Program-made: the position numbers and the translations under genes | Shown here: positions 51,189-61,600 of the stretch, in pieces | Numbering within the stretch: the first letter of the stretch is position 1 | Layout of the letters: each line of letters begins with the position of its first letter | Assembly (NCBI RefSeq): GCF_900110035.1 | Contig: NZ_FOCF01000007.1 | Coordinates: forward strand, 1-64,000 | DNA: 64,000 bases | Source: Sphingomonas gellani | GTDB taxonomy: Bacteria > Pseudomonadota > Alphaproteobacteria > Sphingomonadales > Sphingomonadaceae | Direction: 5' to 3' | Notes under the pieces: model-generated | The model's input: the letters and a program-made list of their open reading frames with translations, nothing else | What the model was told of the DNA's origin: nothing | Databases searched by the model: none

Positions 51189-54100
51189 TCAGACCAGCGT
51201 CATCAGGCTCGCATTGCCGCCCGCGGCCGTGGTGTTGATGGAGGTCGACACCTCCTCCACCAGCCAGTCCGGGCGATAGGGCGCGACCTGGGGCAGGAGG
51301 ATCGGACCGGCCAGGTCTGCCACCTCGCGCAACGCGGCGAGGCGCTGGTCCGGGCTGCCCTCGATCAGCACGCCGGCATGGGGTGCCCCGTCTGCCTGAT
51401 CGATCCAGGTCACTTGCCGCGCGACCTCCTCGGGCAGGCGCGCCAGCGCGGATCGCAGGGCAGGATCGCCCTGCACCACCGCGTCGTTGCCGGTGGCGAG
51501 CACGATGCCGATCTGCTCCATCAACCCGGCTTCGGTTCGGGCGATCAGCAGGATGCTGCCGCGCGGGCGATGGCTGTACAGGTTGCGCTCCCCCACCGGG
51601 CCGGCAAGCTCCACCTCGTCGGCGCTCGGCAGCCAGGTGCCGGTCGCATGCAGCCCCGCCTTGTCGCCCCGCCCTTCCGTCCAGCGTGCCAGCGCGGTCC
51701 AGGCGGGGCTGGGCGTGGTGCCCGTGCCCTCGATCGTGATCGCCGGGCCGTTGACCAGCCGGCCGAGATACAATGGCCCACCCGCCTTCGGTCCCGTGCC
51801 CGACAGGCCGCGTCCGCCGAACGGCTGCACGCCCACCACCGCGCCGATGACGTTGCGGTTGACGTACAGGTTGCCGGCATGGACGCGCGGCAACACCGTT
51901 GCCACCGTCTCGTCCAGCCGGGTGTGCAGGCCAAAGGTCAGGCCGTACCCGGTGGCGTTGATCGCATCGACCAGCGCGTGCAGGTCCTGCCGGCGATAAC
52001 GGACGACGTGCAGGACGGGGCCGAACACCTCCCGCTCCAATTGCGCGATGTCGCTCAGCTCGATGATGGTCGGCGCCACGAACGTGCCCCACGCGGTGTC
52101 GGGCGACAGGTCGAGGCGTTCGACCCGGCAACCACGGTCACGCATCTTCGCGACATGCGCCTCGATGCCGTCACGCGCCTCCGCGGTGATGACGGGCCCG
52201 ATATCGACACGCAGCCGGTCGGTGCTGCCGACGCGCAATTCGGCCAGCGCGCCCTTCAGCATCGCGAGCAGCCGGTCGGCCACATCCTCCTGCACGCACA
52301 GGATGCGCAGCGCCGAACAACGCTGGCCCGCGCTGTCGAAGGCGGAGGCGATCACGTCGCCCACCACCTGCTCGGCCAGCGCAGAGGAATCGACGATCAT
52401 CGCATTCTGGCCGCCCGTCTCCGCGACCAGCGGCACCGGCCGCCCGCTTCGGTCCAGACGCCCCGCCAGCTGACGCTGGATCAGGCGCGCGACTTCCGTC
52501 GATCCGGTGAACATCACCCCCGCCGTGTCCGCCGCCGCGACCAGCGCCGCGCCCACCGCGCCATCACCGGGGACCAGTTGCAGCACGTCGTCCGGCACGC
52601 CCGCTTCATGCAGGATGGCGACGCCCGCGCCCGCGATCAGCGGCGTTTCCTCGGCCGGCTTGGCTAGCACCGGATTGCCCGCGACCAGCGCCGCCGCGAC
52701 CTGCCCGGTGAAGATCGCGAGCGGGAAGTTCCACGGGCTGATGCAGGTGACCGGGCCCAGCGGCGTGTGCCCCTGCCCCAGCGCGCGCCGCGCCTCCGCC
52801 GCGTAATAGCGCAGGAAGTCGATCGCCTCGCGCACCTCCGCGATCGCGTTGGCGGCCGACTTGCCCGCCTCGCGCACGATCAAGCCCATCAGCATCGGCA
52901 TGCGCGCCTGCATCAGGTCGGCGGCGCGTTCCAGGCAGGCAGCGCGGTCGTCGATAGCGGTTGCGGCCCAGCGGTCGGCGGCCGCCACCGCGCGCCCGAC
53001 GATCTCACCCACGCGGTCCGGCGCGATCTCCTCCACCACACCGACCATATCGTCGGCGTCGGCCGGGTTGCGCACCTGACGCGGGATGCCGGCGCCCGTC
53101 GCGGGCACGGCCTTCCAACCCTGCGCGGCACTGTCCCGCATCGCTTCGCCAAGCGCAGCCAGCGCGTCTTCGTCGGCCAGGTCCAGCCCGTCCGAATTGC
53201 GCCGATTGTCATACAGGTCGCGCGGCAACGCCACCGCCGGGTGCGGCGCGCCGACATCGGACATGGCGCGCACCTCCGTCACCGGGTCCGCCACCAGGTC
53301 CGACACCGCCACCGCCGGGTCGGCGATGCGGTTCACGAAGGACGAGTTGGCGCCGTTCTCCAGCAGCCGTCGGACCAGATACGCCAGCAGCGTCTCGTGC
53401 GTGCCGACGGGCGCATAGATGCGGCACGGCCGATCCAGCTTGTCGGCCCCGACCACCTCCTCGTACAGCGGCTCGCCCATGCCGTGCAGGCACTGGAACT
53501 CGTAATCGCGTGCGCTCTCCGCGCCGCCCGCCATGTGATAGATCGCGGCCAGCGTCTGCGCATTGTGGGTCGCGAATTGCGGAAAGATCACGTCGCGCGC
53601 GGACAGCAGGCGCCGGGCGCAGGCCAGATACGCGACGTCGGTGTGGATCTTGCGCGTATAGACCGGGAAGTCCGATTGCCCGTCGACCTGCGCGCGCTTG
53701 ATCTCCGCGTCCCAGTACGCGCCCTTGACCAGACGCACCATGATCCGCCGGCCGCTGCGCCGCGCAAGCTCCGCGATCCAGTCGATCACGAACGGGCACC
53801 GCTTGCCATAAGCCTGCACCACGAAGCCCAGCCCGTCCCAGCCGGACAGGTCCGGATCGACCGCCAGCGCCTCCAGCAAGTCCAGCGACAATTCCAGCCG
53901 GTCGCTTTCCTCCGCATCGATGTTGAGCCCGATGTCGTACCGCCTCGCCAGCGCCGCCAGCGCCTTCACATCCGGCAACAGCTCCGCCATCACCCGCCCG
54001 GCCTGCGCACGAACGTAACGGGAGTGCAGAGCGGACAGCTTGATCGAGATGCCCGGACCCTCATACGGGCCGCGTCCCGCCGATGCGGTCCCGATCGCAT

Positions 54101-54797
54101 GGATCGCGGCGGTGTAGTCGGCCAGGTACCGCGCCGCGTCGTCGGCGGTCGTCGCCGCCTCCCCCAGCATGTCGTAGCTGTAGCGGAAGCCCCGCGCCTC
54201 CAGCGGACGGGCTCGCTCCAGCGCCTCCGCGATCGTCTCGCCCGTCACGAAGCGCTCGCCCATCATGCGCATCGCCGTGTCGACGCCGCGGCGGATCACG
54301 GGGGCGCCCGCGCGCGCGATCACCCGGCTGAGCGCGGCGCCCAGCCCGCGCCGCTCGGCGGCGGAGGTCAGCTTGCCGGTCACCGCCAGGCCCCAAGTCG
54401 CGGCGTTGACGAACAGCGGCCGGTCGTCGCCGACATGCGCGCGCCAGTCGCCGGGCGCGATCTTGTCGCGGATCAGCGCGTCGCGTGTCGCGGTATCGGG
54501 GATGCGGAGCAGCGCCTCCGCCAGACACATCAGCGCGACGCCCTCTTCGCTGGACAGCGCATATTCGCGGACCAGCGCCGCCACGCCGTCAGCCGGCCCG
54601 CGCGCGCGCAGCGCGGTGACCAACGCCGTGGCCGTGTCCGCCACCGCCCTCACCATGTCCGGCTCCAGCGTCGCCGCGTCGAGCAGCGGCGGCAGACAGT
54701 CGCGTTCCGGTCGCCGCGTCGCGGCGGTGATCGCCTCACGCTGCGGGGTGCGGGATGAAACGGCGGGCGCGAAATCTGCAAAGGGAACGTGGGACAT
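51189..54797 (-). CDS. putA: Bifunctional proline dehydrogenase/L-glutamate-gamma-semialdehyde dehydrogenase
   Basis: A 1202-residue enzyme that oxidises proline to glutamate in two steps. The PRODH barrel (about 100-510) shows GPGISIKLSALHSRYVRAQ, LNIDAEESDRLELSLDLLEA, MVRLVKGAYWDAEIKRAQVD and IYAPVGTHETLLAYLVRRLL. The aldehyde dehydrogenase (about 555-1010) has VTCISPWNFPLAIFTGQVAA, catalytic-site VAETGGQNAMIVDSSA and Cys in SAFDSAGQRCSALRILCV. The C-terminal about 190 residues form the extra ALDH-like domain of long PutA types. There is no N-terminal RHH DNA-binding domain, so the separate Lrp protein is the regulator. The ATG at 54797 follows GGAGAGGA. Confidence 0.96.
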   Translation of the reverse strand: MSHVPFADFAPAVSSRTPQREAITAATRRPERDCLPPLLDAATLEPDMVRAVADTATALVTALRARGPADGVAALVREYALSSEEGVALMCLAEALLRIPDTATRDALIRDKIAPGDWRAHVGDDRPLFVNAATWGLAVTGKLTSAAERRGLGAALSRVIARAGAPVIRRGVDTAMRMMGERFVTGETIAEALERARPLEARGFRYSYDMLGEAATTADDAARYLADYTAAIHAIGTASAGRGPYEGPGISIKLSALHSRYVRAQAGRVMAELLPDVKALAALARRYDIGLNIDAEESDRLELSLDLLEALAVDPDLSGWDGLGFVVQAYGKRCPFVIDWIAELARRSGRRIMVRLVKGAYWDAEIKRAQVDGQSDFPVYTRKIHTDVAYLACARRLLSARDVIFPQFATHNAQTLAAIYHMAGGAESARDYEFQCLHGMGEPLYEEVVGADKLDRPCRIYAPVGTHETLLAYLVRRLLENGANSSFVNRIADPAVAVSDLVADPVTEVRAMSDVGAPHPAVALPRDLYDNRRNSDGLDLADEDALAALGEAMRDSAAQGWKAVPATGAGIPRQVRNPADADDMVGVVEEIAPDRVGEIVGRAVAAADRWAATAIDDRAACLERAADLMQARMPMLMGLIVREAGKSAANAIAEVREAIDFLRYYAAEARRALGQGHTPLGPVTCISPWNFPLAIFTGQVAAALVAGNPVLAKPAEETPLIAGAGVAILHEAGVPDDVLQLVPGDGAVGAALVAAADTAGVMFTGSTEVARLIQRQLAGRLDRSGRPVPLVAETGGQNAMIVDSSALAEQVVGDVIASAFDSAGQRCSALRILCVQEDVADRLLAMLKGALAELRVGSTDRLRVDIGPVITAEARDGIEAHVAKMRDRGCRVERLDLSPDTAWGTFVAPTIIELSDIAQLEREVFGPVLHVVRYRRQDLHALVDAINATGYGLTFGLHTRLDETVATVLPRVHAGNLYVNRNVIGAVVGVQPFGGRGLSGTGPKAGGPLYLGRLVNGPAITIEGTGTTPSPAWTALARWTEGRGDKAGLHATGTWLPSADEVELAGPVGERNLYSHRPRGSILLIARTEAGLMEQIGIVLATGNDAVVQGDPALRSALARLPEEVARQVTWIDQADGAPHAGVLIEGSPDQRLAALREVADLAGPILLPQVAPYRPDWLVEEVSTSINTTAAGGNASLMTLV

Positions 54798-54885
54798 GCG
54801 AAGATCCTCTCCTTTTCGCCCGTAGCAGGTCGGCCGCGTTGCCGATGGCCTGTTGTTCGCCGGATGTCGGGTCGATCGTACCGAT

Positions 54886-54897
54886 TTACAGGTGTAA
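54886..54897. promoter_or_regulatory. Candidate Lrp/PutR operator
   Basis: TTACAGGTGTAA is symmetric (TTACA-N2-TGTAA). It lies in the 110-bp gap between putA and the divergent Lrp gene, 10 bp before the Lrp start codon. A site there would autoregulate Lrp; whether putA activation uses it is unproven. Confidence 0.5.
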
Positions 54898-54907
54898 GGC
54901 CTAGCAG

Positions 54908-55381
54908 ATGGCACATCCTTCATCAGCAGACAGCGGCATCGACCTGATCGACCGCAAGATCATCGACGCCTTGCGTCAGGATGCGCGCATGCCGATCGGC
55001 GCGCTGTCCGAACGGGTGGGCCTGTCCAAGACCCCGTGCCAGGTCCGCCTCAAACGGTTGCAGGAACGCGGCATCATCCGCGGGTTCCGCGCGGTGATCG
55101 ATGCGGCGGCGCTGGGGCTGGATTATGTCGCGTTCACGGAGGTGAAGCTGCTCGACACGCGCGAGGCGGCACTGGCGGCGTTCCGGCAGGCCGTCCTGAA
55201 GATTCCGGAGGTGGAGGAATGCCACATGCTGGCCGCCTCCTTCGATTACCTGCTGAAGGTACGCACCACCGACATCCGCCGGTATCGCATCGTGCTGGGC
55301 GAGAGCATCTCCAACCTGCCGCATGTGGCGAGCACGTCAACCTTCGTGGTCATGGAGACGCTGCGCGAGGCGGCGTCCTGA
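54908..55381 (+). CDS. putR: Lrp/AsnC-family regulator, probable PutR
   Basis: A 157-residue Lrp protein. The HTH covers IDLIDRKIIDALRQDARMPI, GALSERVGLSKTPCQVRLKR, LQERGIIRGFRAVIDAAALG. The RAM effector domain follows: FTEVKLLDTREAALAAFRQA, VEECHMLAASFDYLLKVRTT, DIRRYRIVLGESISNLPHVA, STSTFVVMETL. Lrp proteins divergent from putA in alphaproteobacteria (PutR) activate putA when proline is present, and the HTH with SKTPCQVRLKRL is characteristic of that subgroup. The divergent layout strongly supports this role. Confidence 0.93.
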   Translation: MAHPSSADSGIDLIDRKIIDALRQDARMPIGALSERVGLSKTPCQVRLKRLQERGIIRGFRAVIDAAALGLDYVAFTEVKLLDTREAALAAFRQAVLKIPEVEECHMLAASFDYLLKVRTTDIRRYRIVLGESISNLPHVASTSTFVVMETLREAAS

Positions 55382-55495
55382 CGACACGCGGAGGCGTCAT
55401 CGTCATTCCTGCCACGACCTTGGGAAGCCAGGCCCAAGTCTCGCCGGACTACCACCATGATGGGTGGTCTGGCGAAACATGGGCCGTCCGTCAGG

Positions 55496-58400
55496 TCAGA
55501 AGTTGTAGCGAAGGCCGACGCGGTAGAAGCGGCCGATCGTGTCGTAAAGCGCCGGGTTGATGTCCACGCCCGTGTTGGTCTGCGGCGAGGGTTCGGGATC
55601 GCGGTTGAACAGGTTGTCGACCTTGAAATAGGCGGTCAGCTTGTTCGCCAGGTTCACCGATCCGCCCACGTCGAAATAGAAGGCACCGGCCATGAAGTTG
55701 CGGTCGATGGTCGGATTGTTGACCGTCGACACGGGGCAGTTGCCCGCGCTGCACTCCACATATTGGTGGCCGATCACGCCATCGCTGAACCAGCGCTGTT
55801 GCAGCAGCAGCGTCCAGTCACCGCCGTCCCACGTCTCGATCGCCAGCCACTTCCAGTCGGGCGTGGCGCCCGAATTGGCGCCGGCCGCGTCGATCGGCGT
55901 GGTGCGCGGCAGACCCGTGTCGGTCGTGAACTTGCGCACATTGGTGCCCAGCCCGCGCAGCGTCAGGTTGCCCGGCAGGCCGAGCGGCCGCGTCATCTGG
56001 TAACTTGCCTCGATGTCGAATCCGCTGGTCTTGATCGACGCCAGATTGAACGACTGTACGTTGACGAAGGGCTGTTGGCTCGTGCCCGACAGGTCGAACG
56101 CGCCGCATGTGGCGGTCACCCCGCTGAAGCATAGGTTGACGACCTGTTGCGCCGACAGCGCGGCGATCACGCCATCGATCTTGATGTCGTAGTAATCGAA
56201 CGAGACGCTGAACCCGGGCAGCCATTTCGGCCGTGCGAACACGATACCCAGTTCGGTGTTGCGGGCGCGTTCCGGCTTCAGGTCCGGATTGCCGATCGTG
56301 TTCTGGAAGATGTTCACCGATCCGTTGGTGAACGGATTGGTGAAGTTGGGCACGTTGACCGAAATGGGCGCCGCGAACAGCTCGGACAGGTTCGGCGCCC
56401 GCACGTCGCGCGAGGTGACCGCGCGCAGCCGCAGGCCATCGAGCGGCGTGTCCCAGGTGCCGCCCACCTTCCACGTATAGACCGTGCCCGAGGTGCTGTA
56501 CCGCGTCGCACGGCCTGCGGCGTTCAGGTTGGCCCGGCCCAGCGCATCGGAATTGAGCAACGGGATGTTGGTTTCGAGGAAGCTTTCCAGCACATTGTAC
56601 CGGCCCGTGCCGCTCTGATAATTGCCCGCATACCAGTTGTTGCCGTTGGTGCTGAGCAACGGATCGGCGGGATAGTTCGCATCATACTGGCTGCCGAAAT
56701 CCAGCCCGTTGCCATACGGGTCGCCGGTGACGCGGTAGAATTCGCGGCGCCATTCCACGCCGGTCGCGATCGAGACGGGCCCTGCCCATAGGGCGAACGG
56801 CTCGCCGGAGATGTTCGCGCTGATCACATCCTGCGTCTGGCGGGTGTGCTGGAACGGCCCGTTCTCCGGCTCCAGATAGGCGAGTGCCGCGTCGGACGGC
56901 GTGTTGCCGCCGAAGATGTTGATCGGCACGCATCCGTTCGCCCGCGCGATCGGGTTGGCGCAGACGATGTCGCCGTTCAGCCGGATCGCCTGGATCGCGG
57001 CATTGTAGCGCGGGGTCAGCGTGATGTTGTCGACATGGATGTCGGTGATGTTCTCGCCATGCTCGTAATACACGTCATAGCGCCAGTCGCCGCCGACGAA
57101 CGGCAGCTTGCCCGTCGCACCGCCCACGAAGCGATATTGCTTGCGGCTCGGCGACACCTTGATGTTGGGCAGGATCGCGTTGCTCAGGCCGTACTGGAAC
57201 TGGGTGATGTTGTTTGCGGCGCAAGCCTGCTGGACGGACAGCGGCACGAACGGGTTGGAGCATTGGATGGTCAGCCCGCTTTTCGCCGCGCCGGGATTGG
57301 GCTGGTTGCTGCTGTTCACCTTTGCGATGTTGACGGCCGCATAGATCTCGTTGTCGGCATCGAGGTCGAAGCCGACACGGCCATAGCCGTTCATCCGTTC
57401 CAGAGAGGATTTCAGGGACGTGCCGATGCCGACATTGCCCGACAGGTCGCCGCCGACGCAGAACCCGCCCGAGGTATAGCAACCGCTGACCGTACCGGAG
57501 GCATTGCGCGAGGGAACGCCGTTGGAGCCGTACTGGAACGGGAACGGGTTGCCGTTGACGTCGAACGCCGTGCCCTGAAGCGGGCCGGCGCTGATCAGGC
57601 CGTATTTGGTGTACTGATAGGCTTGCGCATGGTCGCGGTACAGATATTGCGGCGCGCCATCGTTGGTGATGCCGCGATTGAGCAGGGTCGTGGTGCGATA
57701 CCAGTCGCGCCTGCCGGGTGCATCCTCGCCAAAGCTGCCGGCGGGTACGCCCGCCTCGCTGTCATATTCGCCACTCAGGATCAGGTGCAGGCGGTCGTTG
57801 GCGAACGACTTGCCCCACGCGACCTGGAACAGCGCCGTTTCGTCATCGCCGTAATCGGAGATGCCGAACTGCGCGTTGGCCTTGATCCCCTCGAACCGCT
57901 TGTCGGTGATGAAGTTCACCACGCCGCCCACCGCGTCGGACCCGTAGGAGGCGGAGGCGCCGCCGGTGACCACGTCGACCCGCTTGACCAGCAATTGCGG
58001 AAACAGGCTGACGTCCGGCACGCCGGTCACGTTGGCGCCGACCACGCGCTGTCCGTCGAGCAGGGTCAGCGTGCGGATCGTGCCCAGCCCGCGGAGCGAA
58101 AAGGAGCTGAGCCCCTGCGTGCCGCTGGACGTGCTGTTGGTGCCGGTGCTCGCGCCCGTCGATCCCTGCAAGGAGGGCAGCTGGGCGATGGTGGTGAAGA
58201 TGTTGGACTGTGCGTTGCGCGCGATCTGCTCGGCGCCGATGACCTGGGTCGGCGTCGGCGCGGTGAAGCCGCTGGAGGTGATGCGCGAACCGGTGACGAC
58301 CACGTCCGCCCCGCTTTGCGACGGTGGCGCGGCGGAGTCCTGGTTGACCGTGGTTTCCCGCGTCAGCTGATCCGGGCCGGCGGGATCCGCCGTGCTGGTC

Positions 58401-58567
58401 GTCGTGGGCAGGCCGTTCTGCGCCACCGGCGGTTGTTGCGCGCCGGCCGGCGTGTCCTGCGCCTGCGCGACGCCGCCGACGAACAGCGCCGCCGCCCCGC
58501 ACAGCAGCATGCCGCGCGTCCTGGCGGCGTTCGATGCGCCCGGCCGGGCTGCGGTCCCCTTGGTCAT
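55496..58567 (-). CDS. TonB-dependent receptor, oligosaccharide type
   Basis: A 1023-residue outer-membrane receptor. The signal segment (MLLCGAAALFVGGVAQAQD) begins about 19 residues in, after a basic leader. The TonB box DVVVTGSRITSSGFTAPTPT and the plug (IGAEQIARNAQSNIFTTIAQ, FSLRGLGTIRTLTLLDGQRV, VKRVDVVTGGASASYGSDAV, GGVVNFITDKRFEGI) match sphingomonad receptors for plant-derived sugars and aromatics. The barrel ends YRVGLRYNF. It starts 48 bp after the pectate-lyase-like gene on the same strand behind AAGGAGGG, so the two are one unit. An oligogalacturonide or similar ligand is inferred from the neighbours. Confidence 0.93.
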   Translation of the reverse strand: MTKGTAARPGASNAARTRGMLLCGAAALFVGGVAQAQDTPAGAQQPPVAQNGLPTTTSTADPAGPDQLTRETTVNQDSAAPPSQSGADVVVTGSRITSSGFTAPTPTQVIGAEQIARNAQSNIFTTIAQLPSLQGSTGASTGTNSTSSGTQGLSSFSLRGLGTIRTLTLLDGQRVVGANVTGVPDVSLFPQLLVKRVDVVTGGASASYGSDAVGGVVNFITDKRFEGIKANAQFGISDYGDDETALFQVAWGKSFANDRLHLILSGEYDSEAGVPAGSFGEDAPGRRDWYRTTTLLNRGITNDGAPQYLYRDHAQAYQYTKYGLISAGPLQGTAFDVNGNPFPFQYGSNGVPSRNASGTVSGCYTSGGFCVGGDLSGNVGIGTSLKSSLERMNGYGRVGFDLDADNEIYAAVNIAKVNSSNQPNPGAAKSGLTIQCSNPFVPLSVQQACAANNITQFQYGLSNAILPNIKVSPSRKQYRFVGGATGKLPFVGGDWRYDVYYEHGENITDIHVDNITLTPRYNAAIQAIRLNGDIVCANPIARANGCVPINIFGGNTPSDAALAYLEPENGPFQHTRQTQDVISANISGEPFALWAGPVSIATGVEWRREFYRVTGDPYGNGLDFGSQYDANYPADPLLSTNGNNWYAGNYQSGTGRYNVLESFLETNIPLLNSDALGRANLNAAGRATRYSTSGTVYTWKVGGTWDTPLDGLRLRAVTSRDVRAPNLSELFAAPISVNVPNFTNPFTNGSVNIFQNTIGNPDLKPERARNTELGIVFARPKWLPGFSVSFDYYDIKIDGVIAALSAQQVVNLCFSGVTATCGAFDLSGTSQQPFVNVQSFNLASIKTSGFDIEASYQMTRPLGLPGNLTLRGLGTNVRKFTTDTGLPRTTPIDAAGANSGATPDWKWLAIETWDGGDWTLLLQQRWFSDGVIGHQYVECSAGNCPVSTVNNPTIDRNFMAGAFYFDVGGSVNLANKLTAYFKVDNLFNRDPEPSPQTNTGVDINPALYDTIGRFYRVGLRYNF

Positions 58568-58615
58568 GATGGTTCCCTCCTTGTTTTATGTTGTGCTTCT
58601 CGGCTGCGGCCCCCT

Positions 58616-61600
58616 TCAGGGTTCGGCCGCGTAAAGTGCGTGATGGGTCAGGATGAACAGCGTCCGGCCGCCCGGCCCGCCGAACAGCAGTTGCAGCGGC
58701 CGTTCGGGCACATCGATCTGTCCCGCCTCGCGGCCGTCGGCGCCGAACACGAACACCTGACCATTGGCGATGAAGACGCGCCCATCGGGGGCTGTGGCGA
58801 CGCTTTCCCCGCCGCGTTCTGCGAATGGCTTCAGGTCCGTCACCGCGCCCCCGGGACCGAGCAGGCCGCTATAGGTGCGATCCTCCGACCCGTTGGCGAC
58901 ATACACCCGCTCACCGACGCGGCCGGTGACGAAGCCATAGGTGTCGAGCGTGTCGGAAAAGCGCCAGCCGCGATGATCGGCCGGTCCCTGCTGCCGTACG
59001 CGGTACGCCGGGAGCACCAGGCTGCCGTCAGGCGAAACATATTCGCGCGGTTTCACCACCGCCATGTCGCGCGCGAACATCTCCGCCAGCGTGGTGAAGC
59101 GGCCCGTGGCGGGGTCGTACTGGTCGCGGAACTCGCCATTGTTCCACAGGCTGACCGGCAGAGCGACCCGCGCGGCGCGGCGGTCGGGCACAGCGGCCGT
59201 GGGACGGATCACGGTGACGCCGAACGGATCGCCGGGCTTGATGCTATAGACGCTGCCTTCAGCCCCGTCGGACGACAGCACCATCAGCCTGCCCGAACGA
59301 TCCACCGCCAGGTTGACGGGATCGAGCGGCGCGTCGGCGACGATCGACAGCCCCTCCGCCGCCGACCAGCCATGGATACGGTTCATGCTGTGGTCGACGA
59401 AGAAGAGTTTCCCGCTGGCCGGGTCCACCGCGCCGCCGCCCAGCGAATAGAAGCCGTCGGCCAGCTTGCGCACCGGCACCATCGACGCGGCGGCGGCCGG
59501 CGGTGGTGCGTCGGTGACGTCCAGCACCGCGAACTCGCGCTCCCGCACCTCCGCGCCGCGCGTCATGTCCTGGATCGCGTTCTCGTACGGGAACTTGCTG
59601 GCCCGCAGATAGGTGCCGCAGCCATTGGCGTCGCAGGTCGAGAAGCCGCTTTCGGCATTCACATGGACGTTGCGGAACCGGATGTCGGTCGAATTGTACA
59701 ACCGGACCGCCGCCGGCGCGGGCTGAAGCGACCGCGTGACGCGATAGCCGTGATAGTTGGCGAACAGGATATTGCGCGAATTGCGCACCTCCAGCGACAC
59801 GGTGGCACGCCCCTCGCCCGCTTCCTCCTCCGTCTGCGGTGCCAGGAATTCCCAGTTGCGCACCCCGTCCAGCACGATCTCCGCACGCAGGTGATGCTCG
59901 GCGGACATTTCGTAGACATGCCCCGGCGTGCTGGTGTCGGACACGTACAACCCGGCCTGGGCGTAGGTATTGGGCGTCCACAGGTTGCTGAACGTGCCCC
60001 CGCCGCCATCGGTCACCCAAAGGCTGGCATATTGCCCGTCCCACCGCTTCTTCGGATCGGGATCGGCGGAGTGCGTGTCGTTATACGGATCGAAACGGCT
60101 GCCGTCGAAGCGGTTGGTGCCGTGGCCGCCCTGGAACTTCACGTCGTCGACCAGCGACCGCTCCCCGGCCTTCCACAGCAAGGCGGTGGCGCGCGGGTTG
60201 CTGCCGCCGGTGAACAGGCCCAGCCCCGACACGATCGCGTCGCCGCCCTTCGCACTCTCCACCAGCCCCTTGGGACTGCCGATGCCGCGAAAGGCGGGCG
60301 TGTCCTCGTCCAGCACGATCTGGGTCAGGCTGGGGTGCAGCCCGATCAGCACGCTGTCGGCGCGCAGCCGCAGCGTGTCGGACACCCGGTAGAAGCCGGC
60401 GGGGAAGTACAGCACGCGGTGCGTATCGATCGCCCGCTGGATCGCGGCGGTGTCGTCGGTGGCGTTGTCGCCCTTCGCACCCAGGTCGCGCACGTTGAAC
60501 CATGTCGCGCTGGCGGGCAGCGCGCGGATCGCCGGATCGCGTCGGCGCGGCAGCGATCCGATTGCGACGGCGTCCATGCGCGTGTCGATCCGCCCGGTCT
60601 GGCCCAGCGCCGGCACGGTCAGGCCATGGGTGAACGCCCGCACCCGGTACCGGCCACCGAGACCCGCCACCGTCCTGCCGCTGTCGCGAAAGCGGGCAAA
60701 GGTCGACGTGCCGGATGCGACCGCATTCTCGAACCCGATCTGGGTATAGGCATTGGTCTCGTTGCTGATGACGACGCCGGCGCGCGAGACATTCTCGAAC
60801 CGGACGTCCTTGCCCCACAGCCAGTCGCCGTATCCGCGATCGATCTCGATCCCGACGGGCGTGTCGCGCATGGTCACGTTGACCAGCGTCAGCCCGGCCT
60901 CATGCTCCCGGATCGCGGCGTCGCGTTGTCCGTCGAACTCGGCGTCCAGCAGCGTATACTGCCAGGCGGGCGACGGCTTTTCGGTCAGGATACCGTACCG
61001 GCCACCATGGAAGCGCAGGTCCTGGCCGACATTGCCGACCTGGTAGATGCCGGCCAGCGCCGATCCGAGATGAAAGTCGATATGGCTCAGATACGCGTGC
61101 TGCGCGGTGTGGAAACGCACGGCGGTGGCCGCCGGGTTGCCCTCCGCGATCCGGAAATCGACGTTCGACAGCGCGGAATAGAATGTGCCGGAATTGGCAT
61201 CGGAGATGGCGGGGTCGAACGGCACGCTGGTCGGCGGCGGCACCGGCACGCGCGTAGGCGCGACCATGCCGCCGGGTCCGGGCGCGGCACCGCCCGGGCG
61301 ATTGCCGGGGAAGAAGACCATGGTCCCGACCCCGCGCTGGAAACCGGGGGTCACCGCGCCCAGCATGACGACCGGCCGCGTCCGGCCCACGCCGAACACC
61401 CGCACGCCGGGCCAGACATAGATGGTGCGGGTGATGCGATAACGGCCGGAGGGCAGGAACACGATGCCGCCGCCCCGCTTGGCCTCCGCCGCGTCGATCG
61501 CCGCCTGGATCGCGGCCGTGTCGTCGGCCACGCCGTCGCCGCGCCCCTGTACGGTCACTGCCCGCGCATCGACCGGCGCAACGGCAAAGGCGGACGTAGA

